A stretch of 64,000 bases of DNA. It comes from Volvox africanus. Its lineage: Eukaryota > Chlorophyta > Chlorophyceae > Chlamydomonadales > Volvocaceae. Position 1 is the first letter of the stretch. Each line of letters opens with the position of its first letter. The DNA is taken from contig BSDZ01000039.1 in the NCBI GenBank assembly GCA_030268105.1, forward strand, positions 186,001 to 250,000, written 5' to 3'. This document shows positions 13,040-24,700 of the stretch, in pieces. The position numbers and the translations under genes were made by a program. The notes under the pieces were generated by a model. It searched no databases. It saw nothing but the letters and a program-made list of their open reading frames with translations, and was not told the DNA's origin.

Positions 13040-13119
13040 TCAACCGGCGGCAGAAGGGCAACCCCGTGCTGAAGCACATCCGTAACGTGCGATGGCAGTT
13101 TGGCGACATCGTGTGCCAG
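13040..13119 (+). pseudogene. Isolated ERCC1-like exon fragment
   Basis: After a good acceptor (gagcaccag) the frame reads [16 protein letters not shown] then RWQFGDIVC, which matches the start of the central domain of ERCC1, the non-catalytic partner of XPF endonuclease in nucleotide excision repair. The plant family consensus here is close to HRQKGNPLLKHIRNVKW. The conserved continuation (DYLLGQ...) is absent: the frame goes to QISR and a stop. I could not find other ERCC1 exons within several kb on either side. Most likely a captured or duplicated exon; a very dispersed real gene is the alternative. Confidence 0.6.
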
Positions 13120-15624
13120 ATTAGTAGGTAGGCCAGGGCACCGCGGCCTTGTTCCTCAGGTGCGCCCTCCAGAGTTCCGGCTTGGATCCCTCCAAGTGCT
13201 GGGTTTCGTGCTGGCTGCGGGGATATTGCTTTGGGGCAGAACCAAGTCAGCTCTGCGCCCATCTTACATTCATCATTGTCGTACACGTCGCCACTTTGCC
13301 CAGCACAGCTATCTGCACTAGCCGCACGTCACAAGCTACAACCCAGGACCTCACCCCATGATTCCCTCCAAGGCGTCACTGCCCCTGTCACTGCCACTGT
13401 GACATGCCGCGTATATACAAACACCCTGGAGGCGACCCAGTGCCGGCGGCAATGATGATGCCGGCTACATTGGTGGCGCCGCTGCCTTGGTAACATACGG
13501 CCGTGTGCAGTTCAGGACCTGGCGGCGGCGGCGGTGGGGCCCTGCTCGCATCCATCATCTTCTGCCGCAGGTGGCTAGCATGCTTGACGACGACATCGAC
13601 TTGCCTGGCATGGCGGCAGCGTGGGCCGTGGGTTTGGATCCGGACGGTCATCAGTGCAGCGACGTGCGTCGTCCCTCGCACTGTCCTTTCCACTTCCCAG
13701 GCCAGCATCCGGACGTGCGCCACCTGTGATGGCGAGCTCCGCATGGCCATGGCCGTGGTTTCGGAGGTGGCGATGGTTTTGGAGGTAGCAGCCAGGAGCC
13801 GATTGGTGAATGCGTCGGTGCCTTTGCAGTTTATCGCATGTGAGTATATAGCTGCTGGCATGGGCGGGGAGCGTGGGAGCTCTAGGTGGCCAAGCTGTTA
13901 AAAGGTAGGTTAGGGAACGAAACGGAGGAATACGAACGGCGGGTAAGGGGCAGATAAGAAGCTCTTTAAGAGTGGTTTGGACATCAGTCAAGGGCGGGCC
14001 AAGCAGCAGCGGCGAACACCGCATCAGCTTGCGGGAAAGTGCGGACCGGACAACCTGAACACCGCAGCAGACTCTTATCTCCGAATCCTCATGAAAGGTT
14101 TGCTTTGCTTGAGAGTGTGTGTGTGTGTGTGTGTGTATTAAGCGTACGGTGCACGGTTGTGGCCCTAGCTTTTCCTGGCGGACAGCCTGTTGCTGATACG
14201 GAAGTCCAGACAGAATTGGCAGGTGCTTATGGGGCGCAACTAATCCTGCCCCGAAAAAAACGGCAAGGGCGACTTAACCTCATAACGCATGGATGGAATA
14301 AAGAGTAAATTGTGGCCGAATGAAGCTCGGGTGCGACATAACGGTAGTTGGCAAAATGCGTGATACAACATATTCGTAGATGTTAGACCAAGACGGTGCA
14401 TCAGTGAACAGTGGCGAGCATCTTGCAAGTATCTAGTCGAGAAATACGTCTATTGACATCCTTTTGTTTGCTTAGCAGCTAGCGTCCCCTAAGTCCAGCG
14501 TCCTGGATTTTTCACTCTTTAAAAGCCTTTTATTTTTCGTTCTCAGGACTTACGCTAGGGGGTTTCAAACCTCTGCGTCTTCCCCCCTATTTTGCCAATC
14601 CCGGCTGGCGCCGTATGTGCTCCCCGTTTCAGAATCCCCTGCTCTAGGTACGTGGTAACTCGGAGCTCGGGAAGGGGGCTCTGGAAAGGGAGGGAAGGAA
14701 TAGCTGTAAAAGAGATGAAAGGATCGCTTGTCGTTGGGGTTGCGACAGTGTGGAAGTAGCGCAGGGTAGCACAGGTATATTGAATGTATTTCCGGATCAC
14801 TGAAGACCAAGAACAAAAAACAAACATGGAAAAAGAGAAGTGTTTTTGGAAGTGCCTGTTTGTTAAAAAAACATTTGAAAAGTACGGCTGCGCTCACGGG
14901 GGCAAACACGGGCACCTTTCATTCGAACCATGATCCATGGGGTACCGCGGCTCAGGCAGGTCAATTGCACGCAAGGAGTGCATACTTTGCCGAGACAATG
15001 GCAGAAAGGTCATGACCAGAATGCGGGAGAAGCCGTCGTTAAAAGTCATACAGCGTGGTCCATGGCATGGTATATGGCGTCCCTCGGCGTTGCATTGTAG
15101 ATAATCGAAACAACACAAAAATAAGGCATTTCAGATTTTCAGCAAATAACGGTCAAGGCCCAAGTTGGCCAGCTTGCTTCTACTGCCCGATCATCATATT
15201 GCGTTGCCTAAGGACACAGCTATAATGATCATCCTTTATGAATCAGTTGACTGACATTGCTAAAAGTTAAAACTGTAGGTTTGAGCCCTAAAACTATGCT
15301 ACACACCAAGTTATGCTGAGTCGTCAGGTCACGTCTGGAGTTGCGTTCTGATACATCCAATAATCTTTAACTTGGATTTAACTCTTATCAAAACTAAGAT
15401 ATTTAGTTGCGTCTTTCCTAAAGTATATTTGTACGACAACCGGTAAGACGATGTAAGGCTCCTGCACCGTTTCCGGAGAGTTTGTTGCATTTCCTAGATA
15501 TGTGCTATTGCACGACCAAATTAAGATTGTACTCCAACTTCACAGGGCTGGCCGGGTTATAGCAGCAACAGACAGCAGTTAGCATTGGTAACATTAGCAA
15601 ACTGCGTTGAATGCAACTTCGAGG

Positions 15625-15640
15625 AAAGTATATAATGTAT
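15625..15640 (+). promoter_or_regulatory. TATA-like element upstream of TmcB-like gene
   Basis: The sequence agtatataatgtatgg lies about 110 bp upstream of the predicted start codon at 15745, in an otherwise mixed-composition region. Position and sequence suit a TATA box with a short 5' UTR. No other core promoter element is distinguishable by eye. Confidence 0.35.
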
Positions 15641-15744
15641 GGTGTTGTGACTTAGGTTAGGTGACCTTGCAGTTTGCAAGCAGCGAGCATCTCAGCCAGT
15701 CACAGCCCGCATGACGGCAGCACGCCCGAGGGCAGAGCAAACAA

Positions 15745-18700
15745 ATGGCGCATTCAGATGCAAGTTCTATGCGCTCAGCGAACTCAGACACCTCCGCTGT
15801 GGTCGAGGCGGCGGAGCGCCTGCGGAAGCGGTACGCGTGTGCCCCACGCGGACTTACCACGCGGACTTACCACGATTCCTAACCGCCGTTGCAGACCCTT
15901 CATTTCTTGGTGAAGGGAATTACATTTTGAATCGCCAATAGCAGAATATTACGTCTCAGCTTCGGGTCGGGAGCCGCCTTCTGTGTGGGTGCATTATATC
16001 ACTTCCGCGAACCGTGATTTTTGTAAAAGTAGCTTGTCGAAGCCGCATCTTGGATAAAACTGAATGTATATATTATATAATTCACTTTACAAGAGGTGAA
16101 ACTTCGCCGACGGTTTGGCAACCCAACGTCGCTGTTTCGCCTGCGCCCATTTCCGTTACGTCGAGGACTCGCTTTATGGCGCTTCTGAACGGTTTTTGGT
16201 ATCCTTATATGACGTCCTAAGAACGAAATAGGTTTAACAAATTGAGAAACACCCCAAACCGTAGCCCAGTCCCATTCTTATGTTGTGTTGACATCAGCAG
16301 CTGAGTTGATATGAATTTCCACCGCCCCGCCCAACCTGCCTACAGACATGGTCTCGGAGCGGAAGAAGAGGAGGGGGACTTGCTGGAGCAAAATAAGACC
16401 CTACAGGAGGCAATTTTCAGTGTCATGTAAGTATATCAAATAACAGTATGGATGATACGTAATCATTTTAGCACCGGTATGTTAATTCCTTCTCGCAAGT
16501 CATTAGGCATTAGGCGTCAATTGCTCCTTACATAAGAGTCAGTTGCAGAAGACGGACTTAACTATCCAAGTGCCTACTGAAGGTTGGCATGGCATGCGTG
16601 TCCCGCATCCCTCATGCATTTCTTGCTCAGGTTGCCTCCTTCCCGTCCCGGGATGAAGTCTTAGAGGTTACATTTGGGGGGTGCCTGTCGTTGGACGTTT
16701 TGGGGTTGTCACGCTCTATCCCACTACTTACGGGCGATCCGTTTATGCCCCAGAGTTATTATTGGGACTTTTGTTCCGACACGGGGCTACCGGCCATCTG
16801 GCAACGGACCATCGGTGCAACAAACCACCAGGTTTCCGTACCAACAAGCCGACCTACTGAACCAACCTCACTAGTGCTGTGAAACGTTAGGTTGCTTGAC
16901 CCTCTCGTATCGTCCCCCTGCCTGGGAGCCCTTAACACACCTTCCCAGTTTCCCTCCCCCCTCCACATACAACAGCCCTTCTTGGGTGTACTTCTCTGTC
17001 TTTCTGCATATAACAACTACGCCCGTGCCGTACATGTGCAGGTATATGTTGTCTCGAAGCCGAACCGCAGACAGCTGGCGTTGGGCGGTTCTCAAAATTG
17101 TCCTGGAAGGGCTGGTGCCGCTCCTGGTGGTATTCAACCCGCGCCATTGGCCCATCGACAAGTCGAACCCAGTGTGGCAAGTCGTACGATGGGCACAGCC
17201 GGTCACACCGGTGGCGAGCCTTTGGGTGAGGAGGCCGTGGCCTCTTAGGGCCGTGTCGTACAGTAGCAGTTAGGGGGTCGGTCACCTCCATCACGTGAAG
17301 AAACATAATGTTAAACGACATCTTGCACCTGCACCTGCACCTGCACCTGGTGGGTTATGTCTATATTAAATAAAAACCTTTCATTATTTTTGGCCTACAT
17401 GCGCTTGTGGAAGTCTGCATGCATGACTCTCAAAACCGATTGGCCCACGGCCCACGAGCCACCGGGAACCGTTCGAGGGCTAATTGTGGGGTATGGCTTC
17501 TGGCAACCTGAAATGCAAGGGGGGATAGGAGCAGGGACTGATGGACTGAGAGACTTGTTTTCATATCTGATCCGTATCTGCTTTTGCATGCACACACATC
17601 CTGGTGTGCAGGGGTATGATACGTACGTCCGCATCTTCCATGCGCTGGTGTGCCTCATCTTTTCTGTGGTGGTGGCCATTGGGCTGCTCACGGTTGCTAT
17701 GAGGAAACAGGTAATGTGGGAAAAGAATGGTAAAGGGAAGAGGTAGTGGCTTTTGATTTGGTATGTACGTTGACGGCAAACGCTCTAATTCCACTGAGGC
17801 ATACACGTAACCATGTTCCCCAGCCATTCCACGTAACCACATTCTTCAACCGGATCAAAGTTCCCTAGGTTCAGAGCTCAATAGCTGTCTGTCCTGTTGG
17901 CGGAAACCCGTTGCATTTTCAACGGCATGGGAACCTGATCGATCTTTCTCTCTGCTATCTCCCCCCCTATTTTTATGCAGGAACACTCTAAATGGCTACT
18001 TCGTTTCGCGAGGGTGCTTCAAAAGTTCACCGATGCCCTGTTTAACATGGCTTATGTGGCCGTCTTTGACTACATCATGTTCCTCTTCAACTGCCGATTC
18101 GGAGCTCACGGTCACCCGCACCAATTCTGGCCCGACGTCCGTGAGTATGCACTGTATTTTGACACTTAGTTATCTCAGTTATACACGCATGTTAGGTTGT
18201 CCATTAGGGGGGGGGTAGGCTGAACCCCCCCGCCCCAATGCTGCTTCACCAAGTCCTTGTTCATGTGATCATGTGTCATGACGGCCAGTGCGTGTTGCCA
18301 ACCAGGTTGAGGTGAAACATCCTGACTGAGGTGATGAAGAGGATGAGATGATACCATCCTTTCATGCACTAAACCGATTAGCGGGGCGATGGCAGGGGGT
18401 TGAAGAGTGGATCATCACTGCCATGATCCGTTGCGTTTACTTCATAATATGTCTGTCTGTCTATCATTTATCTATATATCTATGTGTTTATCTATCTATC
18501 TATCTACCTATCTATCTATCTATCTTGAGTAGTTATCTCATGGGTCAGGCAGTATATGAGATTTACAGTATATTTCAAGTAGATGACTGAACCGGGAGAT
18601 AGCGGATTTAGTCCGATGGCAGGCGCTGAGGTAATGTTGATGCACAGTGAAGATATATTTAAGTGTATCTTCGGTCTCATTTATTACACGTCTCACATCG

Positions 18701-21700
18701 ATCGAATATTTGGCACTGAGGAGTAACTATAACTATAACTATAAACGTAGATATAGATATAGATATAGATATAGATATAGATATAGATACAAACATAAAC
18801 ATAAACATATGTATATAGATATATATACATAGGTTCTAAGTCTTTTAAAAGCCGTAGCCACCTTGACGGGTTTGCAGGGTCATTGTGGATGGACCGTTGC
18901 ACCCGTGCTTGGGTTTATTAACGGATTTCTTGAATCTAGATTCAAACCGTAACCCCTAGGATAAACCGTAACCGTAACCCCCCTTACAAATAACCAGCGC
19001 TAAGTCCTCTCTCCTACTCCACCATGCTGTTACATAATTTCATAATGACCGGACCTGTCCGGATTGCAGAGTGCCTCTCAGGTCGCCACGTCATTCTGTT
19101 GGCGATTGCAGCTTTGACTGCGGTTATTTTCTACTTCACGACTGCCTTAATGGTGGGTGACAATGGCAGCCACACACCTGCACGCACATACACACACCAT
19201 CTTCATTATGAATGCTTTATTTGTCATCACAGTTACGCATCTTACTTAGGATCGTCGGTGAAAAATCGCACGACAGTGGTCAACAGGTCGTTAGGCAGGA
19301 ATATGATATTTGCTAAACGCATGAGTCGATTAATCTGGATGGATGAATCTGGACCTGCTTACCTGAATTGGAGTCACTTATAGTGTTTTTCTGCCTTTCT
19401 CCGCTCGTTAATGCCCAGCTGGTTGCCAGCTGCGAGCTGAGCCCAGTGGCGGGGGGTATCATGGCCTCTCCGGCCGCGGTTACGCGCTTGCAAGTGCTGA
19501 TGCTCAAGGTGCGGTAGCGGGTACGGCAATGGACCTAGACTACGTAATGGGCAGGTGGCTGGATGATCTTTTTGTACTAGTCGACCAGGGGATGGACGCT
19601 GTAAGGGATGAACATTTCATCTAGCGTAACCTTTGAGTTCCAGGTTCTACCCCGACCGAGAGCGGGCCAAAGACCCTAAAGTTAAAGGCAGGGTGCCCCC
19701 ATGTCGATGGACGGTGACGACCCCAATTAAAGGGACCTGCGAGCTGACCAGTAGCGGAGTTGACGCCTTAGTTGATTCGGCAGATTCCGCTGGATGCTGG
19801 TGGTGGGTGCTGAACCTGGGAAAATCATTGATTTCGGAGAAGTCGGCATGGGAGACTGGATGAGGGTGCCCCGAAACATCGGGGAAGGGGACTGCCAGGT
19901 TAGTGGCTACGGGTGATGTACCCCCCTATCCTACACACCTTTGTGTGTACCCCGCTTGGTCGGCTTGTTTGGCACGCACCCTAATGCCCACTCTACGTTT
20001 CTACGTTGCACGCACCCAATAATTGTTCGCACGTGCATGCATGCCGCGTAGGCATTATTTGTCGTGGCTGCTGACACTATGGTTGCTGTGGGCAAAATTC
20101 AAGCAGTGGTGATGCTGGCGATGGCTATGGGAATCTGCTTGCTCAACCTCAAGGCGGTGGGTGGGCGTGTGGGTTATTTCTGCACCATGCGGCATCTGAT
20201 GACAAATTTATACGGCGTTGTACGGCACTCATACAATGTACTGCAGGTAAATGCTGCATTGTTCATTAACTGGCGGATATCTGGAAACGCGTTTCCATTT
20301 TTACCTGAGTCACTCGTGCTCTGCTCTGCATCTTCCCCCTATTGAGCACCATGCAAACATATTGCACGGTCCCACTCCTCATTCTCCTCCTCTGTGCCCC
20401 TTCACAGCTTCCCTTCTTGCGGCTGTACATCAATGACATATGGGTGGGCATCTGGGTCGCCGTCACATACATGTGGTAAGCGCGTAGCGTGCGATAGGCG
20501 TTACGTGAGATAGATTGTACGCCGTACTTGTATGGAACGTGCTTATCTATGAATGGGAAGTATATTGACAATATTCTGATGCGTCAGTCGTAATCTAATG
20601 CATATATGTACGAGAGCCACTTTGTGACCTAGAGCAGCAGCCCTAGCTGACCACATGCGCACGTCGTGAGTGAGTTGCGGCCCACCACCACCTCCTGCAT
20701 TAGTTGATCGGCTGTAACGTGGTTTGCGTTTTGCGTTTTGAGGGATGAACCAATAGATTGTCCAATCAGATAAATGCCGACTGATGGACGCAGCTAAGTC
20801 GGACGTTAGTCTCTTGATGGGTGCTGCTACGTGACTCTGTATCTCACCGAATCCACCCGCATGCGTCTATCTTTCAAACACAGCACACACGGACTATACC
20901 CAGCAGGCGCTGGAAAGAAACGCACTGACGTAAGTCCCCTACGTCATTTCCCCAGCATGTACAGCTTACCCGTCTGTTCACCCACATTGCCACAATCAAA
21001 CATTTTATTCCATGCTTTCACATGTCCTTGTTCATCGGTACGGCACGCAGTACGGTGCACATGGCGATGGATCTGCAGGACGACCGACAAGCAATGCTCC
21101 TCACCCGGGTGGGTTTGCTTGAATGGCGTGGCAGTGGTAGGTTTGTTTATACGTGAGATCTATACCTGAGCACGAATATCTGTATTTGTGTAGACACATG
21201 CATCGATACATACATGTACGCATACACATAAAACAAGTATTTGAGAGGATTTATGTGTTCATGTGTGTTGTGTATGGGGAAAGACAGTGGTGGTGTGCGT
21301 CGTACATCCTTGTGTATTATATTGTGATTCTCGCTGAAGAAAAAGTGTGACTTAACATTAATTGATATTGATATGCGATGAAAAGGTGACAAACCAAACT
21401 GAGCCTGCTTTACAGGTCGTGCTGTACGGCATTATTCCGGCAATTCTTCTGGGAGCCGGCTTTACTGCATGTTGGTCCCGATGGAGGTTGAGACCTGCGG
21501 CCAAGTTCAGAGGGCTGGACCCAACAACAGCCCGGCAACGCCGACTGTACACGTTTAAATCCCCATGTGAGATTTCTGCAATAGGGCATTATACGGAATC
21601 CATTTTATATGCTGTGTGAATTGCCCTCCTTCCTGATACTGCCGACATACGTGCGAACAGCCGATGTGGAGGTGGTGGCCCGAGCCATGCGTCACTTCGA

Positions 21701-24700
21701 CTCAGATGGCGTTATCCTGGAGGACGCGGGCCAACTCGGAGAAACCATTATTAAGGTACGTGGTAAAGGGTTGCAGATCCCTGGTCTTGGTTTGGTTTGG
21801 TTTGTTGTTGTGGTGGCGGTAGCAGTGGCGGGTGGAAAGAAGGATGTGTAGTGTCCTGATAAAGAAGTGTATACCGATATAATTTTGGCACGCAGGCTGG
21901 GAAAGCTCTCGCTGATTCCGGCGGCCATTGTGTTCATGATTCTGTTTACGACTGCTGATTCATGTCTATGCGGGACCCAGACAAAGACACCCCCTAAACC
22001 TCCCTCTCCCATGTAACCGATAACCGTAGTGCGGGATAACCGCATTCCCGGGGGATGTCGGTTTGCTCATTCTGTACGCCAACTACCTGATGGAGGTCAA
22101 GAGGGACGGACCCGCAGCGAGGACTCAGCTGCAACTGGCGCTTAAGGGCGGGCCCAGGTGGGTTGGCGGCATTACACGGCGAGCGTACGATTGGTGCGTA
22201 CGATTGCATGAACATCATTACTTGCCCGGGGGTTTAGAAGCGTGCTTCATTGTGCTGGAGTTGGGATGATACATGCGCTGGTACATACAGAAATTTGTGT
22301 CTGATCAAATTTGCGTCCCGATTTCTCGTCCGTTTGCGCAAGTGTCTGTCCTCTCTACTATTCGGTCGCTTCGGGCGGTGGGGCATGGGGGCTTTGCTCT
22401 TTCAAACCCTTTCCTACTGTTATGGCTACCCCAAAAACTCAACTCTAAACAAAATCTCCCTGCCGCTTACATATGAAATCCCCCGATGTGAATGCGTGGC
22501 GATCTATTCAAATCCATTCGCCCTCCTGCTTTCGCCCAATGATCCCTTAGCCGTAACCCCCGCATTTGCGTCGAGGCCACCACCTCTCACAAACCAACCA
22601 ACCTTCACACATGACGGGATTCCTCCACCTCGCTGCTGCATGCAATTTCATTTGGACGTGCTGTTTGACACCCAGCCTGGTTCAGCGCTATCAGATCTTC
22701 AGTACCATTGAAAACAGCAAGCGGCTCAAGGACGGTCAGGAGGGGCAGCTGGACCTCCAGAGCTACGTCGAGTTCAAGAGGAATTACCGGTGAGTGGGGA
22801 GCGGAGGAGGAGAGGGAGGAGGGGGGGAGAGGAGGAGGAGGGGGAGGAGGAGGGGGAGGAGGAGGGGGCAGGGGCAGGGGCAGGGGCAGGGGCAGGGGCA
22901 GGGGCAGGGGCAGGGGCAGGGGCAGGGGCAGGGGCAGGGGCAGGGGCAGGGGCAGGGGCAGGGGCAGGGGCAGGGGCAGGGGCAGGGGCAGGGGCAGGGG
23001 CAGGGGCAGGGGCAGGGGCAGGGGCAGGGGCAGAGGGGAAATAACAGATGGGGCGGGGCAAGTGGGGATTCGGTGTGCAGCTGGATATGTGCGAGCCGAC
23101 GTTAATGCCGCATGGAGGCGTCATGTTGTTTCTTCTCCCCTATCGATGACAAATTCATGCAAGTTAAATTCTTGTTACACCATCTATTTATTCACCCTAC
23201 CTGCGACTATCAGGGCTGTGATTCGGATGCACAAGGCTGCCCTGGCAGCACAGCGGGACATCTGGCAGTTGCTGCAACACCCTGCCGTGCGAGCTTCGGC
23301 GATGCAGGCAGCGCTAAATGCACTGGACGCGGCGGCGGAGGCGGCCCAGCGTGTATACCGTAGGTATAACAATCGAGATGTTTAGGTTTGCGCACGATGT
23401 CCCCACCCCTACCCCTCTCCCTTCTTTGTCCCGTGCCCATGTATATATGGAGCCGGACCCTGCCCCCAAGAGCCCTTAACCTCCCTCGTTGCATCCTTGT
23501 ACGTACGTCATTCCATATCTGTTCGGCAGGACCAATTCGCTGTTGTAACATCGCCAGGGGTAGACGCCTAGGACAATATGCACGTACGTTATGGAATGGG
23601 GTTTTAGGGTTTCAACCGACTCCGTCCTCTTACCACCACTTCCGCCAAATATATGCTGATACTTAGGGTTTTGGAGCGCTATCCTAACAATGGCAAACTG
23701 CTTCGCTGTTACGGCAAGTTCCTGGAGGATGTACGGAACGAGCCGGAAGCTGCCAATCGGGTGTATGCAGATGCAGCACGAAATGGTGGTAGCGATGGGT
23801 TGTTGTCGCTGGACTTGAAGGTGCGTGTGTGTATGGCTTGTGTAACAGAATACATTAGATTCAGTGGGGGGTCCGTAGCGAGTTAGGTTCATCCGGGAGA
23901 TAAAAGGGGGGAAGATGCATCATTAATCCAAAGGGCTGTCCCTGCCCTTTTAGGTCAGATTACCCAGATTACTCACGACGCACTAAGTGCGAATCGGGCC
24001 TGCGAACGCCATTAGACTTCACCGACACAAATCAACCAACGCCAACGGTATAAGGGTGACTATCTAAATATTCTATTAAGATACTTACTAGCTAACCGGG
24101 GAGTTCTTCCGCTTCACCTTCCGACATTTCCTGCCGTACAGCCCCATCGGTAAAAATGGGCTCTTCCGAACCTAGTCGCGATCCATCAACTGAGCCGACC
24201 GGGCCAACCGGGCCAGCGGACTGATTTCCTGCTTAGGCCAAAGGCTTGTGCCTACTATTGGGCCATTATGATTACATAAATGCGTGATAATTCGAACACT
24301 GGTATTTGCCTTGTCTGGTATATTACACGGTTAATCAATCGTGACAGCAGGAACAATCCTAAATCGTACATCATGCCGTATCAAAAACCCTAAAAACCTA
24401 AATCATCAAACCCTTAAAAAATGCCGAACATTATGCCGACTCTACCCGAAATACGGGGAAGGTAGGGACTGCCAGGTAGTGGCCAGGTAGTGGGTGAAGG
24501 CCACCCCCCTAATGATACACACACACACACATCTATCGTCGTCTCGAACTCCTGAATTGGGCCCTTCATCCGGGTACCCTATCCTATTTGCTCGCCTCCA
24601 TGCCTCCATGCCTCCATAACGTATGGGACTACCGTACCCAACCCTACTACGGGTGTTGAACAAATAATATTTATCCTTTGCAACTTACCATCCTCCATAC

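Larger units (their letters stand above)
10976..15744. other. Long intergenic region between two divergent genes
   Basis: Separates the 5' ends of the HET gene (minus) and the TmcB-like gene (plus). It holds a 37-bp minisatellite (12216-12404), an ERCC1-like exon fragment (13040-13119), a (GT)n run at about 14115-14138, and a minus-strand frame at 13861-13388 that is open for 157 codons. That frame is moderately protein-like but has no domain I recognise, and the opposite strand is also partly open. The stretch 14.4-15.6 kb is AT-rich and shows nothing codable. No complete gene can be supported here. Confidence 0.55.

Noticed and set aside
16589..16882. 97-codon plus-strand frame as an exon of the TmcB-like gene
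   Set aside because: The exon ending at 16426 (phase 2) joins in phase to 17042 and gives the family-like block MYMLSRSRTADSWRW. Including this frame breaks the phase.
22774..23124. Ala-Pro, Gly-Ala, Gly-Gln and Gly-Arg repeat proteins
   Set aside because: These are six-frame translations of the (GGGGCA)n intron repeat.
24385..24420. Second interstitial telomere array (aaccctaaaaacctaaatc)
   Set aside because: Only one or two degenerate units are present, not enough to separate from AT-rich chance sequence.
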